Source: Nitrososphaera sp.
Lineage (GTDB): Archaea > Thermoproteota > Nitrososphaeria > Nitrososphaerales > Nitrososphaeraceae
Assembly: GCA_025450475.1 (NCBI GenBank)
Contig: JANWHJ010000020.1
Coordinates: 1-35,985 of the forward strand
Direction: 5' to 3'
DNA: 35,985 nucleotides
This document shows, piece by piece, positions 7,405 to 15,339 of this stretch (positions are counted from its first letter, which is position 1; every line of letters starts with the position of its first letter). Under the pieces are notes generated by a model, which was not told the DNA's origin, made no database searches, and saw only the letters and a list, made by a program, of their open reading frames with translations. The translations under genes were made by a program, and so were the position numbers.

Positions 7405-7422
7405 TTGGAACGACCGTTCCAC
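7405..7422. promoter_or_regulatory. Palindromic operator candidate, copy 2
   Basis: GGAACGACCGTTCC lies at 7407-7420. It is the inverted, almost identical twin of the copy at 5964-5977. A TATA-like TAAAATAA follows at about 7445-7452, then the ATG of the winged-helix gene at 7475, so the palindrome sits near -55 to -68 of the predicted start site. Confidence 0.55.
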
Positions 7423-7474
7423 CGTGGAAGTTCCGCCCTACCCCTAAAATAACTTGCAAGACTTCATGCGACTT

Positions 7475-7780
7475 ATGTCTGAACGCAAGAACAACAGAGG
7501 CAAGATCGAGATAATGGCAGACGTTCTGGCTCTCTCAACTTCAGGGATAAAGAAGACCCATATCATGTACAGGGCAAACCTAAGCTACGAGCAGATACTA
7601 TACTACCTGAACCAGCTGCTTAGCAAGGGACTCATAGCCCAAGACGTGTCAGACGGCGCGCTTGTGTACAGGACAACTGAGAAGGGGAGAGAATTCCTAG
7701 CCTGCTTCACGCGAATGTCAGAATTGATAACGGAGAGCTACGGAAACGACCAGAGTGTGCCGCTGCTAGCAACAACATAG
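7475..7780 (+). CDS. Winged-helix transcriptional regulator, small archaeal type
   Basis: A 101-residue DNA-binding protein. The pattern RGKIEIMADVLALSTSGIKK / THIMYRANLSYEQILYYLNQ / LLSKGLI...LVYRTTEKGREFL is the archaeal single wHTH domain (PF14947-like), with the recognition helix in LSYEQILYYLNQLL and the wing in ALVYRTTEKG. The ATG at 7475 is chosen because TAAAATAA lies about 26 bp before it, predicting a leaderless message; ATG at 7466 and TTG at 7454 are in frame. A palindrome at 7407-7420 lies upstream, suggesting autoregulation. Part of the gene's 3' end is duplicated just downstream. Confidence 0.88.
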   Translation: MSERKNNRGKIEIMADVLALSTSGIKKTHIMYRANLSYEQILYYLNQLLSKGLIAQDVSDGALVYRTTEKGREFLACFTRMSELITESYGNDQSVPLLATT

Positions 7781-7781
7781 A

Positions 7782-7989
7782 TTATTTTCTGGTGATCCAA
7801 GGAAGCACAATGATGCCTCCTGGTTGGGCTATGTTTGCGAAATGGTACGGCGCGGCAGCATCTACTATGTTCTTTGTTGCCGACCCAGTCATGAACGGGA
7901 CAACTGAGAAGACTATTCCTAGCCTGATACGCGCGAATGTCAGAATTGATAACGGAGAGCTATAGGAATTCGAAAATAACATACTCATA
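7782..7989. pseudogene. Partial duplicate of the winged-helix gene's 3' end plus another short remnant
   Basis: Positions 7898-7966 repeat 7671-7743 of the winged-helix gene with a 4-nt deletion and few substitutions. A 31-nt block beginning CGCGAATGTCAGAATTGATA is identical in both. The duplicate has no start and is not a gene. Between it and the regulator (7782-7893) the minus strand reads MTGSATKNIVDAAAPYHFAN then IAQPGGIIVLPWITRK and a stop, which looks like the C-terminus of some protein now lacking the rest. I cannot assign that family. Confidence 0.6.
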
Positions 7990-8115
7990 GTCTAAACAAC
8001 TTGCTAGAGATACTTTCTAATGGTCTAGTGGAAGTATTGTAATGCTTTGGGAGACAATTATCAGACTAGCGTTTGCAATATAGCGTAGGATCTGTAGTTT
8101 CCTGAAAAAATTATT
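7990..8115. other. Intergenic spacer before sat stop
   Basis: AT-rich sequence with no coding signal. With the remnant region before it, the whole gene-poor stretch 7781-8115 spans about 335 bp between the convergent regulator and sat genes. Confidence 0.5.
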
Positions 8116-9261
8116 TTAGATGAACGGTTCATCAAATGAGACGATTATCCTTGCTACCTCTGGCCTCATGAGGTGCTCGGCAGGGAATTCCCCTGAGCTC
8201 ACCATGTTCCTCATCTTAGTGCCGCTCATCTCTTCCCTGAACTCGAGTCCATGGGGGCAGTTCCTTTCATTGGCGTAGCTCAGGCACTTTTTACAGTAAT
8301 AAAACGCAGGAAAGAACACAGGCTCTATCCCAAGGTCAGCATAGTCCTTGAATATCTCATGCGAAGCAAACGGGTGGTAGTAATTGCCGACTCCTGCGTG
8401 GTCGCGCCCGACTATGAAATGCGAACAGCCAAAGTTCTTCCTCATGATTGCGTGGTGGATAGCCTCCTTTGGGCCGGCGTAGCGCATCTCGGTGTGGAGC
8501 GTGACAAACATTGCCCTGTCTTTCGGGTAATAGTTGTCAATGAGCGCCAGGTAGGAAGCAATAATCAGCTCGTCCTTGAAATCACCCTGCTTTTTCTTGC
8601 CTATAAGGGGGTTGATGAACAGCCCATCGTATAGGTTGAGCGCAGCCTTTTGCAGCATTTCATGCGCAACATGTGGAACGTTTCTCGTCTGGAAGCCGAC
8701 TACCGACTTCCACCCCTTACGTGAGATTTCTGCCCGCGTTTCTGCTGGTGTCATCCTGTACTTGCGCAGGGGCGATTGCTCTATTCTTTTCAGCACATCA
8801 ATCCTGCCCCCGACCAGCTTGTTCTTCATGCTCACCATCTTTTCGACCCCGGGATGCTTTACGTCATTTGTTCGGTAGATCGCATTTGCGCATGCCAGCT
8901 TGTCAAAAGAATATTTTTCCTGCACGTGCAAAATCGCGAATTTGTCGGTACCTGTTGCCAGCGCGACCTGACCTGCGTCCTTCATCTCGTTCGCCGTTTG
9001 GTCTTCAACGTCAAGGACTATAGGCACTGTCCACGCAAGCCCGCTTTCCAGCCTGCCAGTTCTTACGATGCTCTGAAAGTCTTGCTCGCCAACAAACCCC
9101 TCAAGCGGGCTAAACACACCGTCTGCAATGTTCTCGATGTCGTTTCTGAGGTCGCCACCCACTTGTATTGCGAGCATGCCATCGGCCTTGCCGTCAGAAA
9201 CGATAAACCTGTTTACTAGCTTGCCTCCATGAGGCTGCGGGATCGATCCTGCCAAAATCAT
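8116..9261 (-). CDS. sat: ATP sulfurylase (sulfate adenylyltransferase)
   Basis: About 381 residues. It activates sulfate with ATP to adenosine 5'-phosphosulfate (APS). The nucleotide-binding motif QTRNVPHVAHE and the GRDHAG motif are intact, and PLxGFVGEQDF and TGTDKFAILHV also match the family. The C-terminal CKKC...NCPHG zinc-binding region is typical of archaeal and bacterial monofunctional enzymes; there is no APS kinase domain. ATG at 9261 gives a TGATG junction with the stop of cysH upstream; GTG at 9264 is the alternative. The pair makes an operon for assimilatory sulfate reduction. Confidence 0.95.
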   Translation of the reverse strand: MILAGSIPQPHGGKLVNRFIVSDGKADGMLAIQVGGDLRNDIENIADGVFSPLEGFVGEQDFQSIVRTGRLESGLAWTVPIVLDVEDQTANEMKDAGQVALATGTDKFAILHVQEKYSFDKLACANAIYRTNDVKHPGVEKMVSMKNKLVGGRIDVLKRIEQSPLRKYRMTPAETRAEISRKGWKSVVGFQTRNVPHVAHEMLQKAALNLYDGLFINPLIGKKKQGDFKDELIIASYLALIDNYYPKDRAMFVTLHTEMRYAGPKEAIHHAIMRKNFGCSHFIVGRDHAGVGNYYHPFASHEIFKDYADLGIEPVFFPAFYYCKKCLSYANERNCPHGLEFREEMSGTKMRNMVSSGEFPAEHLMRPEVARIIVSFDEPFI

Positions 9262-9998
9262 CACTGGTGCTTCTTTTTCGTAGGGTCAAAATGCAGGCCG
9301 CATTCTTTTGTTGCCGCATTTTCCCACCACCACCTTCCGGCCCTCGGGTCCTCACCCGGTTGTACTGCCCTCGTGCATGGCTCGCAGCCGATGCTCGGGA
9401 GCCCCTTGTCATGTAGCGCGTTGTACGGGACGTTGTTCTCTTTGATATAGTCCCATACCCTGTCTGAGCTCCAGTCAGCTATCGGGTTTAATTTAATGAT
9501 GCCGCCGTGGGCCGCGTCAAGTTCGATCTTTCTGGTAGTGGATCTCGTGACAACTTGATCCCGACGTAGACCAGTTATCCAGCCGTCGAGCGTGGCGAGC
9601 GCGCGGTTGAGCGGGTGGACCTTCCTTATCTCGCAACACAGCTTGCGGTTTTCAACACTTTCGTACATCAGATTCATGCCCTTTGGCCTGATCATGTCTT
9701 CGACTTCCTTCTGGTCTGGAAAATAGGCTTCGATTGGAATTTCATATCTTGCACGGATGGCGTCAATAACATCATAAGTTTCTTGGTTAAGGCGCCCGGT
9801 TTCAAGTGTGAAGACCTTGGTTCTGCTCTTGTCTATTCCTGCCATCATGTCGATAATGACGACATCCTCCGCGCCAAAACTGGACGCAAGTCCGATCTTT
9901 GTGCCAAAAGTGTCAATGGCCCACTTCAAAATTTCCTGTGGGGACTTTGTCTCAAATTCGTCTGCGAGCTTTTCAAGCTGAACCGCCGTAAGTCTCAT
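9261..9998 (-). CDS. cysH: Phosphoadenylyl/adenylyl-sulfate reductase, probable APS-type with Fe-S cluster
   Basis: About 245 residues. It reduces activated sulfate to sulfite. The PP-loop-like LASSFGAEDVVIIDM is followed by LETGRLNQETY. Cysteine pairs CCEIRKVHPLNRAL and GCEPCTR bind the [4Fe-4S] cluster characteristic of APS reductases. The C-terminal KECGLHF holds the catalytic cysteine. ATG at 9998 is preferred because TATTATAAG lies about 27 bp before it; the frame is open to 10040. With sat directly downstream and no APS kinase visible, APS is the likely substrate. Confidence 0.93.
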   Translation of the reverse strand: MRLTAVQLEKLADEFETKSPQEILKWAIDTFGTKIGLASSFGAEDVVIIDMMAGIDKSRTKVFTLETGRLNQETYDVIDAIRARYEIPIEAYFPDQKEVEDMIRPKGMNLMYESVENRKLCCEIRKVHPLNRALATLDGWITGLRRDQVVTRSTTRKIELDAAHGGIIKLNPIADWSSDRVWDYIKENNVPYNALHDKGLPSIGCEPCTRAVQPGEDPRAGRWWWENAATKECGLHFDPTKKKHQ

Positions 9999-10139
9999 GA
10001 GAAAATTGAGATCTTGACTCCTTATAATACTTGTTCTCAAAATTCACTGCATGAGGCAATAAAAGAAGTTGTTTATTAGGCAGTATTTTCTATGTAATGT
10101 GTAAATTACTCTATTTACCATAGTGATTGCTAGGAGAGA

Positions 10140-11558
10140 TTGGGGTTGTCTGATAATTTTTGGGAACATGTCGATCAGTACAGGAAACTCGGTTTTGACC
10201 CGCTCCGGTGGATTCCGGCATGTTCCAACGAAGTCGATAGCCACATCTTGAAAAATGCTCTTGGGGACATAAAAAAGACTAGCATCAAGGTTTCACCCTC
10301 GTGGTTTGATTCGTTCTACCACATTGATGGTAAGATACCCGAGTTGACAAGGCGCGTGTACAGCCTCGCTGCCCCGTTGGTGGACAAGGAAGTCGAACTA
10401 AAAAGGGCGCTTGCAGTCTTCCGCGTACACACCGGCGCTGGAGAATATGCGCCGCTGCTGTCAGAAGCCTTGCAGAACTTTTTCAAGGTGTTCAACGCCA
10501 AGGTGTCGGTGTCCTGCGCGTCGGCAGCGCTCACCGAGCACCCGGACGCGCAGTTCGGGATGCTAGACTATATTGAGCTCCACCGTGGCGACAAGGTTGG
10601 CTACATGCCCGGTGTCACTTCTGTCACCCAAGTAACGGACGTGACAAGGGCTCCTGACGCTGATGTCCACAGCAATATTGGAATAACATCTGCGATCGAA
10701 CTCTTGAACCTGCTCGGTTGTGGGGTTGCGTCGTCTTTCAAGCTGTTTCCCGTCTACGACGCGCCATCGGAAGAGATCCTTGACACGATAAGGTCGAACC
10801 TCGACGCGTTCACCTCGCGCTACAACCTTGCGATGGAAGATTACAGCTCACTCAAGATTGGCAAGCTGTTCTTCGGCACGAGCGCCATGGCAAGTACCAT
10901 GAAGGAGCTGCCCACAAGGTACGATCAGATAGAAGAAGGAATGGAAATCATGATCACCAATCAGTTAGGAGGCCTACCTGCGTTGAGCCTCTACACACTT
11001 GCTCGCATGGACTCGGAAAATATTATCAAGTACGAGCAGAATGGAGTGTCCTTTCCCGGAATCACTGAAGCTCGAGATGAGGCAGTAAAGAACCTGAGCG
11101 AGCCCCACTTTGCACTTGGAAAGATAATTGCGAAATACTGCCCGGATTTTGGCGCTTCGTTTGACAAGAGCGCCCATGTCACGGCCGTCCACCCCGTCGG
11201 GCCGCGAGGAGTGTTTGCATTGGGCTTGCTGGCAGAGCTCGCAAACTCGCACCTGCTGATAAACGAGCTCCCTGTAAGGAACCCCGAGCTGGCAAGATTC
11301 GCGACCAAGGAATTCCTAGTCGATAACTCGACCGCATCGATGAACGGATGCCACATCATAGTCGCCACGAGCGATGTCCTCAATCTAATGACCGAGGATC
11401 TGAAAAAGCACAACTTTGCGCCCGAAAGGATAGGGATAGTGCTCAAGAAAGGCGCAGCGTCTACAACCTTTACCAAGGACCCTAGCCAGTTCGTGGCTTC
11501 AAAGGCGAAACTTGCGCGGCTTACAGCGCCAAGCCCCGACCAGCAGGCCACCGGCTAG
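10140..11558 (+). CDS. SelD-like (PurM/AIR-synthase fold) ATP-dependent protein, divergent from sulfate assimilation operon
   Basis: About 472 residues. The two-domain pattern of selenophosphate synthetase is recognisable: an N-terminal domain with DVTRAPDADVHSNIGITSAI and LGCGVASSFKLFPVYDAP, a KIGKLFFGTSAM strand, MEIMITNQLGGLPAL (compare the SelD 'LTKPLGTG' region), then a C-terminal HVTAVHPVGPRGVFALGLLAE and a late glycine-poor barrel. The SelD N-terminal GxGCGCK active-site cysteine/lysine segment is not present. A selenium role is therefore doubtful; phosphorylation of a sulfur compound is an inference from the neighbouring sat-cysH. The start is TTG at 10140 (TATA-like TCTATTTACC 25 bp upstream), or TTG at 10146 with GGAG before it. 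Confidence 0.7.
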   Translation: MGLSDNFWEHVDQYRKLGFDPLRWIPACSNEVDSHILKNALGDIKKTSIKVSPSWFDSFYHIDGKIPELTRRVYSLAAPLVDKEVELKRALAVFRVHTGAGEYAPLLSEALQNFFKVFNAKVSVSCASAALTEHPDAQFGMLDYIELHRGDKVGYMPGVTSVTQVTDVTRAPDADVHSNIGITSAIELLNLLGCGVASSFKLFPVYDAPSEEILDTIRSNLDAFTSRYNLAMEDYSSLKIGKLFFGTSAMASTMKELPTRYDQIEEGMEIMITNQLGGLPALSLYTLARMDSENIIKYEQNGVSFPGITEARDEAVKNLSEPHFALGKIIAKYCPDFGASFDKSAHVTAVHPVGPRGVFALGLLAELANSHLLINELPVRNPELARFATKEFLVDNSTASMNGCHIIVATSDVLNLMTEDLKKHNFAPERIGIVLKKGAASTTFTKDPSQFVASKAKLARLTAPSPDQQATG

Positions 11559-11595
11559 CTGCTACGATAATATATCAAGATAAAGCAGGGCAGCC

Positions 11596-12024
11596 ATGCA
11601 AGACGAAAACTGTGTCTTTTGCAAGATCGTTTCCGGCAAGATCCACGCAAGGGTGTTGATGCAAAACGACAGAGCAGTTGCGGTGCTCGACGCCTTCCCG
11701 CTAGCGCCGGGACACACACTTGTTATCCCAAAGTCGCACTATGCCAAAGTCCAGCACATGGATCAGCAGAGCGCGATGGCGGCGTTTGAAATCGCGTGGA
11801 AAATTGCTGGCGCCGTAGAAGCAGGCTCGCACGCGAGCGCCTCCACGATAGCGGTTCACAACGGGAGCGAGGCGGGGCAGGAAATACCTCACGTCCACGT
11901 GCACATTGTACCGAGGATAAAGGGCGATGGCGCAGGCCCCATCCACTCGATGTTTGGAAGCAGACCAAAATTAAGCGCGGAAGAAATGGACTCGCTGCGC
12001 GACAAAATTGTGGGCAACCTTTGA
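11596..12024 (+). CDS. HIT family nucleotide hydrolase/transferase
   Basis: A 142-residue protein. The HIT signature HVHVHIVPR is present, and the N-terminal CVFCKIVSGKI has the zinc-associated CxxC of the Hint/HinT branch. PLAPGHTLVIPKSH and NGSEAGQEIPHVHVH match the family in order. It probably hydrolyses adenosine phosphoramidates or dinucleotides such as Ap4A in the cytoplasm. ATAATATATC about 25 bp before the ATG indicates a leaderless message. Its last 54 bases overlap the convergent Mpo1-like gene. Confidence 0.94.
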   Translation: MQDENCVFCKIVSGKIHARVLMQNDRAVAVLDAFPLAPGHTLVIPKSHYAKVQHMDQQSAMAAFEIAWKIAGAVEAGSHASASTIAVHNGSEAGQEIPHVHVHIVPRIKGDGAGPIHSMFGSRPKLSAEEMDSLRDKIVGNL

Positions 12025-12288
12025 CAACAGCCTGACGAGCAGCACCGGAGTCGTCGACCGGATGTTACCTTCTATCACATGGCCCACTACAAACAATGCT
12101 ATAGCACCAATCCACATGGCAATGCCAGGAGCTAGTTCGGTTTGCATGCCTGCAAAATACCCGAGCGCCGTTGCAAGGCCGATTACATAAAACGGCGCGC
12201 CTATGCAGTGGAGTACCCTGTTGACGGGATGCCTGTGGGTATTTTTTATCATCTTTGTGACGGCGTGCACGAGATGGAATCGAGTCAT
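11971..12288 (-). CDS. Small Mpo1/DUF962-like membrane protein
   Basis: About 105 residues. The segment NTHRHPVNRVLHCIGAPFYV is the DUF962 motif (HxNPxNRxLHxIGxP), followed by two hydrophobic helices and VVGHVIEGN. Relatives of Mpo1 bind iron through the histidines and oxidise 2-hydroxy fatty acids; in an archaeon with ether lipids the substrate must differ or is unknown. The start ATG at 12288 overlaps the stop of the HAD hydrolase as ATGA, so the pair is coupled; a longer frame to 12360 lies inside the HAD gene. The 3' end overlaps the HIT gene in a tail-to-tail arrangement. Confidence 0.7.
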   Translation of the reverse strand: MTRFHLVHAVTKMIKNTHRHPVNRVLHCIGAPFYVIGLATALGYFAGMQTELAPGIAMWIGAIALFVVGHVIEGNIRSTTPVLLVRLLSKVAHNFVAQRVHFFRA

Positions 12289-12989
12289 GAATTGATAATT
12301 CTTTCTACTATCCTTGGGATTTCTGATAGGCGTGACACCGTGTATGCTGGGTGTTCGCACTCTTGTAATGTTGTTTGAAGCGCAAATAGTGAATTCGTTG
12401 TCCTAATGGTGATCATGCCAAGTGTATTGGCTGGGCAGATGTCTGTGTCAAGCCTGTCGCCTACCATTATGCAGTCACGCGGAGATCGCCCTGCCTGCTT
12501 TAGCGCGAGGTCGAAAATCCGAGGGTCGGGCTTTTTCAGCTTGACAATCGACGAGATTGTCTGCACTTTGAAGAACCTACAAAGCCCTGACTTTTCCAGA
12601 ACGTGAAGCATTTCTTCTGACTGGTTGGCTATCAACCCAATTTCACAGTGCTTTGAGAGCGCCTGCAATGTGAATTCGGCGTCGTCAAAAAATCGGAAAA
12701 GGTCGCACCTGCTGGATTCAATCTGGGCCTCTAGCCTACTTGCAATGGCCTTCTCATAGCCTGGAGGCGATAATATCCTGCAAACCTCCGTTATCAGTTC
12801 TTTCACGCTGCCGTGACCTATCTTGCGGTCGCGAATAATGCTGTCGCGTACCGCGTGGTAGTTGCGCTGGTCTATCCTCGCCCCGAAGCCGTTTAGTAGC
12901 TCCAGAAATTCCTGGTCAAGATAGTCAATAAAGTCCCGCTCGTCGACGAGGGTTTGGCCGAGGTCGAAGAATATGAAAGGCGTGGGCAT
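12285..12989 (-). CDS. HAD superfamily hydrolase
   Basis: A 234-residue HAD protein with a helical cap. Motif I is FFDLGQTLVD: the nucleophile Asp is present but the usual Asp two residues later is Gly. Motif II (Ser/Thr) appears as IGLIANQS, motif III is the lysine of KLKKPDPRIF, and motif IV is MVGDRLDTDI. The length and a KPDP-type motif III suit phosphoglycolate phosphatase or haloacid dehalogenase relatives, but the substrate is unknown. The absence of the second aspartate occurs in some HAD subfamilies and may lower or alter phosphatase activity. It is coupled to the Mpo1-like gene downstream. Confidence 0.85.
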   Translation of the reverse strand: MPTPFIFFDLGQTLVDERDFIDYLDQEFLELLNGFGARIDQRNYHAVRDSIIRDRKIGHGSVKELITEVCRILSPPGYEKAIASRLEAQIESSRCDLFRFFDDAEFTLQALSKHCEIGLIANQSEEMLHVLEKSGLCRFFKVQTISSIVKLKKPDPRIFDLALKQAGRSPRDCIMVGDRLDTDICPANTLGMITIRTTNSLFALQTTLQECEHPAYTVSRLSEIPRIVERIINS

Positions 12990-13026
12990 CTACAAATCTG
13001 AACTCGTGACTGTTATTCTGTCTTTC

Positions 13027-13038
13027 TGCCTAGGCAGG
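13027..13038. promoter_or_regulatory. Perfect 12-bp palindrome before the geranylgeranyl reductase promoter
   Basis: CTGCCTAGGCAG is its own reverse complement. The TATA-like TTTAAAT at 13044-13050 begins six bases later, so the palindrome sits where archaeal activators or repressors commonly bind. Confidence 0.4.
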
Positions 13039-13082
13039 AACACTTTAAATATCGTACTTCGCCTTCGCGCGTTGTCTACCTG

Positions 13083-14531
13083 ATGATAAGAGACTATGAC
13101 ATTATTGTGGCAGGCGGCGGCCTTGCAGGTCTTATCGTTGCGTCGTCGGCGATGTATTACTCAAAGCAATCGATGAAGATCTTGGTCATTGACCGGAACT
13201 CGGTACCACAACAGGGCAGGAAAACGGTTTCCGGCTGGGTTTGCGGCGACGCTGTTGGCAAGAACACGGTCGACTATATGACTGACAGGATCAGAATCAG
13301 CTGGGGTCATCCGGAAATAGAGCATCCGGTAAGGGGTGTGATCGCTTATTCGCCTGACCACGAAACAGGTATTTCGTTTGACGGCCCGGGCTATATTCTC
13401 AACAGGCGCTTGCTGCCGCAGAAGCAGCTGAAAGATGCGCAAAAAATGGGCGTCGAGATAAAAGAGCGCGTCGCCCTGCGCTCGCTAATAATTGAAAACA
13501 ACTCAGTCATCGGTGTAGAAGGCGAAGACCTTGAGAGTAAGGCACCATATAAGAAAACAGCCAAGTTGGTGATCGACTGCACTGGCGTGACATCGGTGTT
13601 GAGGACGAATCTCCCAATCAAGTCGTTCATACAACGCAGGATCGATCGCGACGATCTTGAAGCCACCGGTAGGTACATCTACAATTTCGACATTGCGTAC
13701 GACGACAAGACCTATTTCGATCCTGAGTATTGCATCATCCACCTTGAACAAAAACTTGCACCGGGCGGCTACGGTTGGGTCTTTCCAAAGGGCAAGAGCA
13801 AGGTGAACATCGGCCTTGGCGTACAGCAAAAGGCGTTTGACGCGCGCAACAAGGCTATGGGTACCCATACTGACCTCAAGACGCTAATAGACGAATACGT
13901 GAAAATAAACCCCGTGGTAAAGAGCCCGCGCCTGGCGGATGGCGAGAGTGACGACGGCAACGCGTGGGGCACGTGGCAGGTATCGGTAAGACGGCAAAAC
14001 GACTGCCTTGTCGCAAATGGCTACATACTGGTAGGCGACTCGGCGTGGATGCCAAAGCCGCTCGATGCAGGTGGCATCGGGCCTGCGATAATCGCGGCCA
14101 CGATAGCCGGGAAGGACGCCGTCGAAGCGGTCCAGGCCGGCAACACTTCTGAAAAAGGATTGTGGATGTACAATAAGCACTTCATCGACGACTATGGCTA
14201 CAAGACTGCCGGCCTTGAAGTGTTCCGCAGAATGTTGCAGGGGCTGACAAACGATCAGATCAACTATGGAATGAAGCACTTTTTATCCAAGATGGATATT
14301 GACAAGATAACAAAAGGCGAGCACCCGGAATTCAGCACGGTCGACAAGTTAGGAATGATGATCAGAGGAGCAATGAATAAGAAACTTGCAGAAGACCTGA
14401 AGTATACTGCCAGTATAGATAAGGTACTGGTGGACCACTACTACAACTACCCTGACGCGCCAGAAGGCTTCCCCGAGTGGCACAAGATCCTGCTAGGGCA
14501 TCTTGGGGAAGCTTTTGCAAAATACAAGTAG
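13083..14531 (+). CDS. Geranylgeranyl reductase family flavoprotein (ether lipid saturation)
   Basis: A 482-residue FAD enzyme. The dinucleotide-binding start DYDIIVAGGGLAGLIVASSA is followed by VIDRNSVPQQGRKTVSGWVCGDAVG, the GGR-type region with a conserved cysteine. It also has the lipid-pocket pattern GGYGWVFPKGKSKVNIGLG and a late NGYILVGDSAWMPKPLDAGGIGPA that binds FAD. It reduces the geranylgeranyl double bonds of archaeal phospholipids, or of a quinone or chlorophyll-like prenyl chain. A TTTAAAT box lies about 35 bp before the ATG. The gene stands alone. Archaea often carry several paralogues, so the exact substrate is uncertain. Confidence 0.9.
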   Translation: MIRDYDIIVAGGGLAGLIVASSAMYYSKQSMKILVIDRNSVPQQGRKTVSGWVCGDAVGKNTVDYMTDRIRISWGHPEIEHPVRGVIAYSPDHETGISFDGPGYILNRRLLPQKQLKDAQKMGVEIKERVALRSLIIENNSVIGVEGEDLESKAPYKKTAKLVIDCTGVTSVLRTNLPIKSFIQRRIDRDDLEATGRYIYNFDIAYDDKTYFDPEYCIIHLEQKLAPGGYGWVFPKGKSKVNIGLGVQQKAFDARNKAMGTHTDLKTLIDEYVKINPVVKSPRLADGESDDGNAWGTWQVSVRRQNDCLVANGYILVGDSAWMPKPLDAGGIGPAIIAATIAGKDAVEAVQAGNTSEKGLWMYNKHFIDDYGYKTAGLEVFRRMLQGLTNDQINYGMKHFLSKMDIDKITKGEHPEFSTVDKLGMMIRGAMNKKLAEDLKYTASIDKVLVDHYYNYPDAPEGFPEWHKILLGHLGEAFAKYK

Positions 14532-14624
14532 GGACATTCGTAGTCCCGACCCAGTATGATACCGCGTAAGTTTCAAGTCTTCAAAATAGTATGAATTTTA
14601 TCTGACTGCGCTTTTTTTCTGCAC

Positions 14625-14960
14625 ATGCCCTCTCACTATGCGAAGTTTCCGGTGCTTGAAACAATCGACATAAAAGAAGCGTCGGACATACGATGGGCAG
14701 TCGACAGGATGGTCGAAGCCTACGTCGCGCAGGTGTCGCAGGATAGTTTCAGCTACCGCATACTTCTGCCGAGGGACCAGAAATCGACTGCAAAGGCAAA
14801 GCGGATGGGGCTTGCGTTCCAGGGTGAGTTTGTGCTCGAACTGCGTAAGCATAACGTCGTACCGCGTGTGCGCGAGGTGCGGTACGTCCACGACGAAAGC
14901 CATTACGGCTGGCTGCTGGCCAGCTCAGAAGTGTATGACCGTTTTGAAAAAGAGGACTAA
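14625..14960 (+). CDS. Conserved-looking small soluble protein, unknown function
   Basis: A 111-residue protein with mixed charge and no membrane segment. It reads as an alpha/beta domain (KEASDIRWAVDRMVEAYVAQ, FSYRILLPRDQKSTAKAKRM, VPRVREVRYVHDESHYGWLL). I do not recognise the family. GAATTTTATC lies about 28 bp before the ATG, predicting a short or absent leader. The plus-strand frame is favoured over the antisense frame because of its balanced charge and promoter. Its end overlaps a minus-strand pseudogene by 4 bases. Confidence 0.7.
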   Translation: MPSHYAKFPVLETIDIKEASDIRWAVDRMVEAYVAQVSQDSFSYRILLPRDQKSTAKAKRMGLAFQGEFVLELRKHNVVPRVREVRYVHDESHYGWLLASSEVYDRFEKED

Positions 14961-15303
14961 AAATACCTGGCAAGAATTTCGACCATCTCTTTCTGGAACT
15001 TGACGCATCGCTGCCTGTCATCTCTATCTCCGAGATCCGCATTCTTGATGTTGTCTATCACCCTGTCAAACTCTGCGAGCCCTTGGTTTGCCTTTTACAG
15101 CCGGTTTGCAAGGAAGAACACCGACGATACCATATCGTTCACCTTGTCACTTTCAAGCTCAACCCTCGAGTCTAGGAATGCGGCGTCAAGGCACCCCTCA
15201 GCTGCCTTGCAGAGCGTTCAAGGCACTCAGCGCTGCCGTTACACGCTCCTGCCTCCTTGCGCCAGTCGGCAATGAAAACGGCCATTGCCTTTGAAAACTC
15301 CAT
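14957..15303 (-). pseudogene. Frameshifted small gene, unknown family
   Basis: The minus strand reads MEFSKAMAVFIADWRKEAGA and CNGSAECLERSARQL from ATG 15303, then shifts frame. After the shift it continues AAEGCLDAAFLDSRVELESD, KVNDMVSSVFFLANRL, a TAA stop, then KANQGLAEFDRVIDNIKNAD, LGDRDDRQRCVKFQKEM and VEILARYF with a TAG at 14957. One frameshift and one nonsense change break an otherwise coherent helical protein of roughly 115 residues. It follows translin by 37 bp on the same strand and may have been co-transcribed with it. No function can be assigned. Confidence 0.65.
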
Positions 15304-15339
15304 CACTGTTGACGGATCGCGCGTCTAAACATAAGAGTC

